Assembly (NCBI GenBank): GCA_002369525.1
Contig: DFFN01000086.1
Location: forward strand, 1-20,067
Source: Lachnoclostridium sp. UBA3775
GTDB taxonomy: Bacteria > Bacillota > Clostridia > Lachnospirales > Lachnospiraceae
Direction of reading: 5' to 3'
DNA: 20,067 bases
This document shows, in pieces, positions 1 to 7,738 of the stretch (the first letter of the stretch is position 1; the number at the start of each line of letters is the position of its first letter). Under the pieces are notes generated by a model. The model searched no databases. It saw only the letters and a list, made by a program, of their open reading frames with translations, and was not told where the DNA came from. Made by a program: the position numbers and the translations under genes.

Positions 1-1239
1 TACATGAAGCCCGAATATAACGGAGGCGGTTCGCTTGTTCACTGGTTCTCCGATGTAAAAATAAATCCCTTTGATCCGGACCAGGTATTTGTAAATACCG
101 GGACGGGTGTTTTTGCGTCTCTAAACCACATGCAGCCGGACTATTCCTGGTCGGATCACTGCAACGGCATTGAAGAAACTGTACATTTAAATGTATATTC
201 CCCTGTCTGCGGAAGCATTGTGGCGCTTGACATTGTCGGCGATCTAGGAGGCTTTGTCTTCACACAGATCGATGAGCCCTGCGAAAATTCCTTTGCGGAC
301 GAAAAGAATGACCGTTACATCACCGCGATAAATGCCGATTATCCCGACACCATTCCGGATGTTTTTGCCGCAACCCCCAGAGGCAACTGGACGGGCAAAA
401 CCTGCGGCGGAGTCGTTTATTCCGAGGATGCGGGAAAAACGCTTCGTCATCTTGCAATGCCATACGGCATATCCGAAAAAATTGACAAAAGGCTTGAGGA
501 AATATCCAAGCCTAATGTAAATTCCGGCTGGGTAGCACTCTCCTCAGATGCAAATTCACTCATATGGACGCTTGCGGACGGAATAAAGCTTCCTTCGGAC
601 TGCGTTTTATATTCAGCGGACAAGGGCGAAAGCTGGAAAAAAACCGAAGTGATCCCGCTCTCCGGCTCTCCCGCTCCGAAATATCTTAAACCCTTCTTTG
701 ACAGAGTCGATCCCGGTCTTGCCTTCGGCTTCGGTGAAGATTCAAGACTTTACGTAAGCAGGGACGGCGGAAAAACCTTCATTGAAAAAGCAAGGCCCGC
801 AAACCTGCCCGTGACCCTTCTCTCCGGAATCGATGCAATGTGCACGGTTGAGATACGCGGCATATCCGGACAAAGCGGCTCCTTTGTCATGGCAATGGGA
901 AAGCCGGGACTTTTCAGGCTCGATTATATTGCCGAAACGGATTCCTTTGCTGCAACGAAGCTAAGCGGGGAAAATGACGAGGTTTACTGTGTAGGACTGG
1001 GAATCCTTCCCGGCACCGATGAATATATAAATAACGACAAGGCTCTTTATGTCTGCGCCACCATAGACGGCATCTTCGGTTTCTTCCGCAGCTTTGATTA
1101 CGGAAAGACCTGGGAAAAGATCAACAACGACAGGCAGATGTTCGGCGAGATCAAGAGTATAGATGCCGACAAGAGGGTTTTCGGAAGATATTACATTGCA
1201 ACCGGAACCAGAGGACTTAAATACGGAGTTGAAGCATGA
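1..1239 (+). CDS. GH74-like Asp-box (BNR) beta-propeller glycosidase, C-terminal part
   Basis: This is a 3' fragment; the reading frame is open to the window edge, so the Met at base 4 need not be the start. Four Asp-box motifs are visible: YSEDAGKT (about residue 139), YSADKGESW (203), VSRDGGKTF (251) and RSFDYGKTW (about 363), counted from that Met. The segment WFSDVKINPF followed by NTGTGVFAS, and later GIEET...VGDLGGF, resembles the second propeller of GH74 xyloglucanases, where a catalytic Asp precedes an I-D/N-P-F motif. The Asp in SDVKINPF is my tentative candidate for it. GH74 enzymes cleave xyloglucan backbones. Secretion cannot be judged because the N-terminus is missing. The next gene overlaps it by ATGA, so the two are translationally coupled. 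An Asp-box protein of another class is the main alternative. Confidence 0.68.
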   Translation, partial: YMKPEYNGGGSLVHWFSDVKINPFDPDQVFVNTGTGVFASLNHMQPDYSWSDHCNGIEETVHLNVYSPVCGSIVALDIVGDLGGFVFTQIDEPCENSFADEKNDRYITAINADYPDTIPDVFAATPRGNWTGKTCGGVVYSEDAGKTLRHLAMPYGISEKIDKRLEEISKPNVNSGWVALSSDANSLIWTLADGIKLPSDCVLYSADKGESWKKTEVIPLSGSPAPKYLKPFFDRVDPGLAFGFGEDSRLYVSRDGGKTFIEKARPANLPVTLLSGIDAMCTVEIRGISGQSGSFVMAMGKPGLFRLDYIAETDSFAATKLSGENDEVYCVGLGILPGTDEYINNDKALYVCATIDGIFGFFRSFDYGKTWEKINNDRQMFGEIKSIDADKRVFGRYYIATGTRGLKYGVEA

Positions 1240-1970
1240 ATAACGAAGAATTCAATAAAGAAGAAATAGTCAAAAAGGCATCGATCTTAATTGATGCGAT
1301 GCCGTATATCAGGGATTTCACGGGGAAAACCGTCGTGATCTGCCTAAGCCTCAGCAAAATGCCCTCGGAGGAGGCGGAAAAATCTTTGATGCAGGATATC
1401 GCCCTGCTGCAGTCCATCGGCATGAAGCCGGTGCTTGTTCATGACTGCAGGAACAAGGCAGACCGTTACCGCGAGAATAAGCGCGTGGCAAAGCTTATCG
1501 AGCACTGCAAGGTAAAAGCCATCGGTATCTGCGGAATCGATTTCCAGACACTCAGTATTTCAATGGAAAACAACTATATCCCCGTCATCACTCCGAATGA
1601 TGTCGATACCGAGGATATGCTTATATATCCCGAAGATACCGCCCGCGAAATAGCTGTGGGTCTGGGTGCTGAAAAGCTTGTCTTTCTCTCCGAGGACGCG
1701 GGGATATTCAAGAACGGAAAGCTTCTTCCGATGGTGATAAAAAGCGAAGCCGAGGACCTTCTCAAGAAGGGAAATAACGGCGAAGCTTTCGCAAGAAGAC
1801 TTAAAAACTCCCTAATCGCAATCGATAAGGGAGTCGGAAGGGCTCATATAATTGATTGTAAGGTAGAGCACGGACTGCTTCTTGAGTTCTTCTCTGTCGA
1901 CGGCATCGGAACCGTCATCATGAAGGATCATTCCAAATACTATCCTCACGAAAAGAACTTCCGTTTTTAA
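1236..1970 (+). CDS. Degenerate acetylglutamate-kinase-like (amino acid kinase family) protein
   Basis: This 244-residue protein resembles ArgB N-acetylglutamate kinase, which is usually about 290-300 residues. The N-terminus follows the pattern L-I-x-A-x-P-Y-I-x-x-F-x-G-K-T-V-V-I. The middle keeps NYIPVITP, EDTAREIA and GAEKLVFLSEDAGI, and the C-terminus keeps GVGRAHIID and GIGTVIM. The nucleotide and substrate loops are gone: where ArgB has I-K-Y-G-G, this has ICLSL (Cys36 in place of the Lys), and where ArgB has V-H-G-G-G it has VHDCR (residues 68-72). About 50 residues are missing from the central part. It is therefore probably not an active kinase; a binding or regulatory role is only a guess. 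The start ATG overlaps the upstream stop, with GGAG seven bases before it. The 3' end overlaps the converging FruK-like gene by four bases. Confidence 0.72.
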   Translation: MNNEEFNKEEIVKKASILIDAMPYIRDFTGKTVVICLSLSKMPSEEAEKSLMQDIALLQSIGMKPVLVHDCRNKADRYRENKRVAKLIEHCKVKAIGICGIDFQTLSISMENNYIPVITPNDVDTEDMLIYPEDTAREIAVGLGAEKLVFLSEDAGIFKNGKLLPMVIKSEAEDLLKKGNNGEAFARRLKNSLIAIDKGVGRAHIIDCKVEHGLLLEFFSVDGIGTVIMKDHSKYYPHEKNFRF

Positions 1971-2854
1971 AGTCCGACCTCACCGCATGCAACGGCTGCC
2001 GATTTCATCGCAAGATCAGTCATTTTCTCAAAGCTCATGCTGTGAGATATTGAATAGGCCATGGCGGCAACCATACTGTCGCCGGCGCCGCAGGTGGATT
2101 TGATATCCTTTTCTTCCACCTCGGATTTGCAGAAGGCTTTGTTCTTTCCGTCAGTAAAGTAAGCGCCTTCTTTGCCGAGCGAAATGCATACAAGCCTGAT
2201 GCCTGCTTTTAAAAACTCATCGGCACATTTTTCCACAAACTCTTTGTAATCATCGGGAATCACCCCGTCGAAATTTTCATATTTATATTCATAGAGTTCA
2301 TAAATATTGGGCTTTATCGCATAGGGTACCGCTTTTATGCCTTCCTTCAGGGCATCCCCGTAGGTATCAAGAATGGCGATGGCGCCCTTATTTTTTACCC
2401 TCTCAATGAGTCTGCGGTAAATATCGCTTCCGATTCCTCTGGGCAGTGAGCCCGAGAAAACGAAAATGTTGTCGCTTTTTGCGTACTTGTCCATCACCGT
2501 AAACAGCTGGGCAATGTCCTTTTCCTTGATTTCGGGTCCGGGTTCATTGATTTCTGTCATTTCGGTTCCGGAAATGATTTTTATATTGGTACGGCTCTCG
2601 CCGGGAATCATTATCTGTTCGGTCCTGATTCCTTTTATTGCAAGCTTTCCCGCGATCGCGATACCGTTGCTTCCTCCGAAAAGGGTAACCGCGATATTGG
2701 GCTCGCCGGCCTGCTTCAATACTATGGAAACATTTATTCCTTTGCCGCCGGGCGTAAGAGTCGAGTCCACTACCCTGTTCGTGGAGCCCTGCTTGAATTT
2801 GTTTACATACAACGTTTTATCGATTGACGGATTCATTGTTACAGTAATAATCAT
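1967..2854 (-). CDS. fruK: 1-phosphofructokinase-type PfkB family sugar kinase
   Basis: A 295-residue ribokinase/PfkB-fold enzyme of the FruK/LacC group, which phosphorylates fructose 1-phosphate or tagatose 6-phosphate at the other end using ATP. The opening ITVTMNPSIDKT is typical of the group. The first PfkB signature appears as GGKGINVS (residues 36-43), and the second as STCGAGDS near residue 253, with Asp259 as the expected catalytic base. FSGSLPRG and IKPNIYEL are further group motifs. Length is normal. It has GAGG upstream of its ATG and lies 16 bases behind the phospholipase-like gene, so it is probably the last gene of that operon. No fruR or fruA PTS gene is visible, so the substrate is not settled. 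The symbol reflects the family, not proven specificity. Confidence 0.82.
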   Translation of the reverse strand: MIITVTMNPSIDKTLYVNKFKQGSTNRVVDSTLTPGGKGINVSIVLKQAGEPNIAVTLFGGSNGIAIAGKLAIKGIRTEQIMIPGESRTNIKIISGTEMTEINEPGPEIKEKDIAQLFTVMDKYAKSDNIFVFSGSLPRGIGSDIYRRLIERVKNKGAIAILDTYGDALKEGIKAVPYAIKPNIYELYEYKYENFDGVIPDDYKEFVEKCADEFLKAGIRLVCISLGKEGAYFTDGKNKAFCKSEVEEKDIKSTCGAGDSMVAAMAYSISHSMSFEKMTDLAMKSAAVACGEVGL

Positions 2855-2870
2855 AAAAACCTCATTAAGC

Positions 2871-3665
2871 CTATTTACCGTAATAATTCTTTCTGCAATA
2901 AGTGTTAAGCTCCAGCTTTCCTGTCAGAAGGCAGGCATAAAAATCGGTTATGAGCTCTGTGGCCCTTCCGACTTCTTCGTACATCACCCGATACATGGCG
3001 CTTACATATCTTTCGGCAAGCTGGCTTCTGTCCTTACTCATGAAGAAGGAAGCAACCTTGCTGCCGTAGCCTGCTTTGTCCATTATTTTGATCATCGTAT
3101 TCCTGACAACCGGATTCCTTTTCGATGTGCCGACATAGAGTGCTTTCATGCAGACCATTCCGAGATGAAAATCCGCAGCGGAAAGGTCTTTGTAAAATTT
3201 CGAAGCGATCTGTGCCGTTCTGACCGATACCGGAAGATGTGCATGAGCAGGATATTTCAAAGCATCATGGCCTTCGGAAAGCAGCGCGTAGCGTTCAAGC
3301 TCCGTTTCAATCTTTCCGTGGCTCATTCCGGTCGCCTGAATTGCCTCGTCAACCAAAGGATGAACTGCGGCATCCAGAACGAAATGGCATACACAGCCGA
3401 AGAAATAAGCAAGCTCGGCTTCGCTTCCCGATTTCTTTATCAGGCTGAAAGCCCGCTTTTCCATTACCGCGAAGGGATATTTGTGATTCTTCTTTCCAAG
3501 GTCAGCCACGCGGTCATTATCTGTCAGATTAAAGAACAGTATGTCGGGGCCGTGAAGTCCGATAAGGTATTCGTCCTTATGAGCGGCAATTATTTTTTTC
3601 AGCTCTGAAGGAAGAAGCTTATAAACCTCGGCACCGAATTTCTTATGTGCATATAACGACGGCAT
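2871..3665 (-). CDS. Zinc-dependent phospholipase C family protein
   Basis: This 264-residue protein matches the zinc-dependent phospholipase C / S1-P1 nuclease-like fold. Candidate metal ligands are His7, His38, Asp41, the trio His94-x3-Asp98-x3-His102, and His116-x3-Glu120. The H-x3-D and H-x3-E pairs follow the spacing of secreted Bacillus and Clostridium enzymes. Unlike those toxins it begins MPSLYAHKKF with no signal peptide, so it should be cytosolic. Proteins of this kind are widespread and uncharacterised in Clostridia, and phospholipase activity is not assured. The start is set by a strong AGGAGG six bases before the ATG. It lies 24 bases after the trigger-factor-like gene and 16 before fruK, so the three are likely co-transcribed. 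Confidence 0.8.
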   Translation of the reverse strand: MPSLYAHKKFGAEVYKLLPSELKKIIAAHKDEYLIGLHGPDILFFNLTDNDRVADLGKKNHKYPFAVMEKRAFSLIKKSGSEAELAYFFGCVCHFVLDAAVHPLVDEAIQATGMSHGKIETELERYALLSEGHDALKYPAHAHLPVSVRTAQIASKFYKDLSAADFHLGMVCMKALYVGTSKRNPVVRNTMIKIMDKAGYGSKVASFFMSKDRSQLAERYVSAMYRVMYEEVGRATELITDFYACLLTGKLELNTYCRKNYYGK

Positions 3666-3689
3666 AAAACCTCCTATAACTTTCGTTAA

Positions 3690-4919
3690 TTACTGTGCAT
3701 CCGCGCTTTCAGGGGTTGCGGGATCATCCTTCCACATCTTGGAAGCGTCTCCCTCGGCCTTTACAAGCGAGAATACGTGATCAAGGACCTTTTCCTGAAG
3801 AAGTGCCTGAGCAGCGGCATTACTGCCGCCGTGAGCCTTAACAAAGCTGTCGAAATCGGTATAACCCTCTTCCGTAGCATGTGCCTTAAGCTCTTCCTCG
3901 GTGATCGCCGGAAGTCCTGCATCCTCAAAGATTGCCTGGAAAGCAAGATCGCGCTTAACCTCGCTTCTTGCAAGCTTCTTCAGCTTCTTTTTGTATTCGC
4001 CCTTGCCGCTTGCGCCCATGATATCGTACTTGTTCATGTCAACACCGTATGACTTGTACTGGCTCTCAAGCTTGTCATAGTAATCGTCGATATAGTAATA
4101 TTTATTTCTCAGATAGAAGTAAGGATAGAAAAATGCTGTTTTTTCGGTGTTTTCGGGTATCCATGAGCTTACAAAGGTTCTAAGCTTGTTCTCATAAAGA
4201 TTGTTTGCAACGAAAGACTTAAGTCCTTCGGCTGTCTTCGGATACTCGCTGTCACCCATGTATTCGGTGAGCTTTTCGGCAACAAAACTGTCGGTAAGCT
4301 CGGGAACAACATCAACGCTGTCTACCTTGCCCTTGAATGTGGCGGTCTTTCCTGCAAATGTGGCGTTTGAATAGTCGGAATTAAAGCTTATGTCAAAATT
4401 AATGCTGTCACCGACCTTAAGAGCCGAAATCTTGTCATCGAACTCGGTGCCGAAACGTGTGCCGTTTCCGAGGGTATACGCGCCGTTTGTCTGCGCATAG
4501 TCCGTAACTTCCGCACCGTCAACACTTACCGTATAGGTAAGGTTTACGGTCGAGGTTTTTGATATTGCAGTACCGTCCGCAGTCACCGTTTCGGTATAGC
4601 CCTTAAGCACGTTGTCGACTGCCGATTTAAGCTCGGACTCGGTAGGAATATATTCCTCTCTGTTAACGCTGATGTTCTTATAATCAGCAACCTTTACATA
4701 GTTCTTTGCGGCCTTGGCATCGATTGTTCCGTCGGATTTTAAATATCTGTCGGGAGACTGTTTGCTCTTTATATTGTTGTCAATTACCTTTAAAGATATC
4801 AGAGCGATGATAACAGGGATCAGTATGATGCCGATGCAGATCAGTATCTTGTTCCTGAGTCTCTTCATCTTTGCCTGTTTGCTTCTCTTTTTTGCCGCAA
4901 GTCTGCTTTCCTTACTCAT
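3690..4919 (-). CDS. Membrane-anchored trigger-factor-like FKBP-type foldase
   Basis: A 409-residue protein with a very basic N-terminus (residues 1-24, rich in Lys/Arg) and one membrane helix (about 25-45). A linker follows, then an FKBP-type domain (about 115-205) with T-V-N-L-T-Y-T-V and GTEFDDKISALKVGDSINFD. A helical region (about 208-390) resembles the trigger-factor C-terminal arms and ends in an acidic tail. It lacks the N-terminal ribosome-binding domain of true trigger factor and should face outward, so the likely role is folding of exported proteins. Prolyl isomerase activity is assumed from the fold. It is the first gene of an operon with the phospholipase-like and FruK-like genes. 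GGAGG lies upstream of the ATG, and a promoter framed by an inverted repeat precedes it. Confidence 0.8.
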   Translation of the reverse strand: MSKESRLAAKKRSKQAKMKRLRNKILICIGIILIPVIIALISLKVIDNNIKSKQSPDRYLKSDGTIDAKAAKNYVKVADYKNISVNREEYIPTESELKSAVDNVLKGYTETVTADGTAISKTSTVNLTYTVSVDGAEVTDYAQTNGAYTLGNGTRFGTEFDDKISALKVGDSINFDISFNSDYSNATFAGKTATFKGKVDSVDVVPELTDSFVAEKLTEYMGDSEYPKTAEGLKSFVANNLYENKLRTFVSSWIPENTEKTAFFYPYFYLRNKYYYIDDYYDKLESQYKSYGVDMNKYDIMGASGKGEYKKKLKKLARSEVKRDLAFQAIFEDAGLPAITEEELKAHATEEGYTDFDSFVKAHGGSNAAAQALLQEKVLDHVFSLVKAEGDASKMWKDDPATPESADAQ

Positions 4920-4931
4920 TATTTCCTCCGT

Positions 4932-4985
4932 TTTCGTATATGATGTTCTTAAGTATACTAAGGTATTTTAACACCATATACGAAA
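4932..4985. repeat. 16-bp inverted repeat bracketing the promoter (operator-like)
   Basis: Left arm tttcgtatatgatgtt (4932-4947) and right arm aacaccatatacgaaa (4970-4985) are complementary at 15 of 16 positions, with a 22-base centre. The right arm sits between -35 and -10 of the predicted promoter and the left arm lies in the untranslated leader. No U-tract follows the hairpin in the gene direction, so it does not look like an intrinsic terminator. A repressor operator pair or a 5' leader hairpin fits better. The 106-base gap behind the GH3 gene contains no other clear terminator. Confidence 0.6.
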
Positions 4986-4993
4986 TTTTTAAA
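4965..4993 (-). promoter_or_regulatory. Predicted sigma-A promoter of the trigger-factor-like operon
   Basis: On the minus strand a weak -35 TTTAAA (4988-4993) and a 17-base spacer precede -10 TAAAAT (4965-4970). The TGT immediately before TAAAAT makes an extended -10. The expected start lies near 4958, giving a leader of about 40 bases before the ATG at 4919. A GGAGG site is present in that leader. Confidence 0.55.
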
Positions 4994-5025
4994 GGTTTTT
5001 TTTGATTTTCACATATTTTTTTATT

Positions 5026-7314
5026 TTATGCGTTTATCACAGCGTTGAGCTCGTCCACAAGCTTCTGCACTTCCTCCATTGTGACCTCTTTTCTGAGAGA
5101 AAAGCTCACAACCGTACGAAGCGGCGAATACTCAAACTGCTTTCTTACCATGTCGGGAGACATTGCCTCTCCGGCAGCATCGTCACCGTCGTTAAACAAG
5201 GTCATATATTCCGAAATGAACTTCGTGATCTTTTCGGTAAATTCAGGGTATCTGAGCACATCTCCGCAGGTGGTATCGGTCGTTATCTTAACGGGACGCT
5301 TCTTTGTACCCTTTACCTTAAGGCTCTTTACAAGCCTGATATCCTCTGCCGAACGCGCGATTATTATCTCGTAATCGCCGTCTTCGACGAACCAGTCGGA
5401 AATCTTTGTCTCATAGTACGAGAATGCACGGTAGTCAAGCTCGAATTCAACCGTCCTGCTCTCTCCCGCCTCAAGCTCGATCTTATCGAAGGCACGAAGC
5501 TCCTTTACCGGCCTTAATACGAACTCCGAATCCTTTGCTCCCACGAAAAGCAGCACTGCCTCCTTGCCGGCACGGCTTCCGGTATTCGTGACGGTAACGC
5601 TTACTTTAAGCTTTTCTCCTTCGGTATATTCGTCCTTTGAAAGAGTAAGATCCGAATATTCGAAGCTTGTATAGGAAAGTCCGTGTCCGAAGGGGAATAA
5701 GAGCGGCAGCTGCTTTTTATCATAGTAACGATAGCCGACATATACTCCTTCTCTGTACTCGGTCACATCGCCTTCGCCGAAATAATAAAGATAGGAAGGA
5801 TTATGCTCAAGCTTAAGAGGAAAGCTTTCCGCAAGCCTTCCGCTCGGGTTGACATCTCCGAAAAGTATCTCGCATTCGGCAGATCCGACGCCCTCGCCGC
5901 TGAGATATGCTTCAAGCACTGCGGGAACCTTGTCGATCCAGGGCATTTCAACCGGCGAACCGTTATGGAGCACTACAACGATATTCGGCTGGACATCCGC
6001 AATTTCCTCGATCAGACGGTTCTGCGCAAGAGGCATGCTCATATGTCTTCTGTCATAGCCCTCGGACTCGAATGAATCGGGAAGGCCTGCAAAAACCACG
6101 GCAACATCGCTGTTCTTTGCAAGAGCGATGGCCTCGGCTGCAAGTGCCTCGTCATATACATCCTCTTTGTCGTCAAAGCCTTTTGCAAAGCTTACGTTTT
6201 CAATGCCTGCTTCCCTTGCGGCCGTCAGAGCCGAAGTAACATACATTGAATTTATATGGGAGGATCCGCCGCCCTGATATCTGGGCTTTTCGGCATATTT
6301 TCCGATAAAGGCCACCTTGCTTCCCTTTGTAAGAGGAAGAAGCCCGTCCTCGTTCTTTAAGAGTACGATGGTCTCTCTTGCCGTTTTCTTTGCTTTCTCA
6401 TGGTCGGCCTTACGGTCCCAAACGTATCTTTCCTTCTTGTTTTCTGCCGCCTTGAATATCCAGTTAAGAAGTCTTGCGCAGGCTTTATCAAGCACTGCTT
6501 CGTCAAGCCTGCCCTCGTTTACTGCCTTTACTATCAGCTCGTCGTTTCCGTGGCTTGCGGGCATTTCAAGATCACAGCCTGCGACAAGGTCGGCAACCCT
6601 GTCGTTTACAGCGCCCCAGTCACTTACAACGATTCCTTCGTAACCCCATTCGTCGCGGAGGATGTCCGTAAGAAATTTTTTGTTTTCTGCTGCATAGGTT
6701 CCGTTGATACGGTTGTAGGAATTCATCACCGTCCAGGGCTTTGCGTTCTTGACTGCGCCCTCAAAGCTTGCAAGATAGATCTCGCGGAGCGTTCTTTCAT
6801 CGACTTCCGAACTCGAAGAAAGCCTTCTGTGTTCCTGGGAATTTGCAAGAAAATGCTTGATCGAGGTTCCCACGCCCCTGCTCTGCACACCGTTAATGAA
6901 TGCGGTTGCCATTTCCGACGCAACCAGGGGATCCTCGCTGAAATATTCAAAATTACGTCCGCAGAGAGGCGAACGCTTGATGCATACGCCGGGTCCGAGC
7001 AGAGTCGAAACACCCTCTGCCTGGCATTCCTCGCCTATTGCGGCGCCCATCTCGTTAATGAGTTCCCTGTTAAACGAAGCCGCGCTCGCGCAGCCTGCCG
7101 GGAAGCATACCGCTTTTATCGCGTCATTGATTCCGAGGTGATCAGCCTGATCGTCCTGCTTTCTCAGTCCGTGAGGTCCGTCGGAAACCATGATCTGAGG
7201 AATACCGAGTCTTTCAACAGCCTTTGTCCTCCAGAAATCCTTGCCGGAGCAAAGGCCTGCCTTTTCCTCAAGCGTCAGTTCGGAGACCAGCTCCTTAATC
7301 TTTGCTTTGTCCAT
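5026..7314 (-). CDS. Glycoside hydrolase family 3 beta-glucosidase
   Basis: A 762-residue GH3 enzyme with the standard order: TIM-barrel domain (about 1-290), alpha/beta sandwich (about 310-540) and fibronectin-III-like domain (about 565-665). The nucleophile is Asp232 in GIVVSDWGAVNDR. The conserved IKHF (152-155), EHRR and GPGVCIKRSPLCGRNFEYFSED stretches line the substrate site. Glu418 in ESEGYDR is the likely acid/base. No signal peptide is present, so it probably hydrolyses imported cello- or xylo-oligosaccharides in the cytosol. An extra tail of about 95 residues, partly helical, follows the FnIII-like domain. The gene sits 21 bases behind the small membrane protein with an AGGAGGGG site, so it may share a transcript with it. 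The exact sugar specificity cannot be read from sequence. Confidence 0.93.
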   Translation of the reverse strand: MDKAKIKELVSELTLEEKAGLCSGKDFWRTKAVERLGIPQIMVSDGPHGLRKQDDQADHLGINDAIKAVCFPAGCASAASFNRELINEMGAAIGEECQAEGVSTLLGPGVCIKRSPLCGRNFEYFSEDPLVASEMATAFINGVQSRGVGTSIKHFLANSQEHRRLSSSSEVDERTLREIYLASFEGAVKNAKPWTVMNSYNRINGTYAAENKKFLTDILRDEWGYEGIVVSDWGAVNDRVADLVAGCDLEMPASHGNDELIVKAVNEGRLDEAVLDKACARLLNWIFKAAENKKERYVWDRKADHEKAKKTARETIVLLKNEDGLLPLTKGSKVAFIGKYAEKPRYQGGGSSHINSMYVTSALTAAREAGIENVSFAKGFDDKEDVYDEALAAEAIALAKNSDVAVVFAGLPDSFESEGYDRRHMSMPLAQNRLIEEIADVQPNIVVVLHNGSPVEMPWIDKVPAVLEAYLSGEGVGSAECEILFGDVNPSGRLAESFPLKLEHNPSYLYYFGEGDVTEYREGVYVGYRYYDKKQLPLLFPFGHGLSYTSFEYSDLTLSKDEYTEGEKLKVSVTVTNTGSRAGKEAVLLFVGAKDSEFVLRPVKELRAFDKIELEAGESRTVEFELDYRAFSYYETKISDWFVEDGDYEIIIARSAEDIRLVKSLKVKGTKKRPVKITTDTTCGDVLRYPEFTEKITKFISEYMTLFNDGDDAAGEAMSPDMVRKQFEYSPLRTVVSFSLRKEVTMEEVQKLVDELNAVINA

Positions 7315-7335
7315 AAATGTAAACCCCTCCTGATT

Positions 7336-7734
7336 TTATTTTTTCTTTTCTTTTACAATGCTTTTGTACGGTATGGTCTGAAAAAGATTGAGTACCGCTG
7401 CCCCTGCAGCCCCTCCGAGCGCAAAGGTATAAAGCAGCTTATACTGCGGGTTCTTAAGCCCGAAGCCCGCAAGCACCACTGCACACTCTGCAAAATACGT
7501 AACTGCGAAGACGATCAGAAAATTTATGAAAACAAACTTTCCGTGAGTATAATATCTGTCATAATACGCAAAGTGGAACATGTCAAGTATCATGACCCCG
7601 CAGGGAACGGCGAAGATCATAAGCGCAAGTATCCAGTCCTTGTCATCCTCCGTATCGGCGCCGAATATTGCCGACAACATTAATATTATAAGCACAACCG
7701 CCCATAATGCAATGTACAAAACTTTCTTTTTCAT
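7336..7734 (-). CDS. Small four-helix integral membrane protein, function unknown
   Basis: A 132-residue protein I cannot assign to a family. Four hydrophobic segments are evident: about residues 5-25, 34-54, 68-92 and 103-122. A short acidic loop (DTEDDKD) lies between the first two, and a lysine-rich C-terminus (VKEKKK) suggests an inside end. I chose the internal MKKKVLYI start because GGAGGAGG lies just upstream. An open frame extends 23 codons further, but that part lies inside the preceding gene and looks unlike protein. The gene begins four bases after the stop of the LTA-synthase-like gene, so the two are almost certainly co-translated. A role alongside that enzyme in the envelope is inferred from position only. 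Confidence 0.75.
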   Translation of the reverse strand: MKKKVLYIALWAVVLIILMLSAIFGADTEDDKDWILALMIFAVPCGVMILDMFHFAYYDRYYTHGKFVFINFLIVFAVTYFAECAVVLAGFGLKNPQYKLLYTFALGGAAGAAVLNLFQTIPYKSIVKEKKK

Positions 7735-7738
7735 GTAT

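Noticed and set aside
2466..3608. Long plus-strand open frame (380 codons)
   Set aside because: It lies antisense to the FruK-like and phospholipase-like genes, which have clear family motifs and ribosome binding sites. The translation resembles no protein and it crosses a gene boundary.
6400..7683. Long plus-strand open frame (427 codons) opposite GH3
   Set aside because: It runs antisense through GH3 and into the small membrane gene, with no ribosome binding site or recognisable motif.
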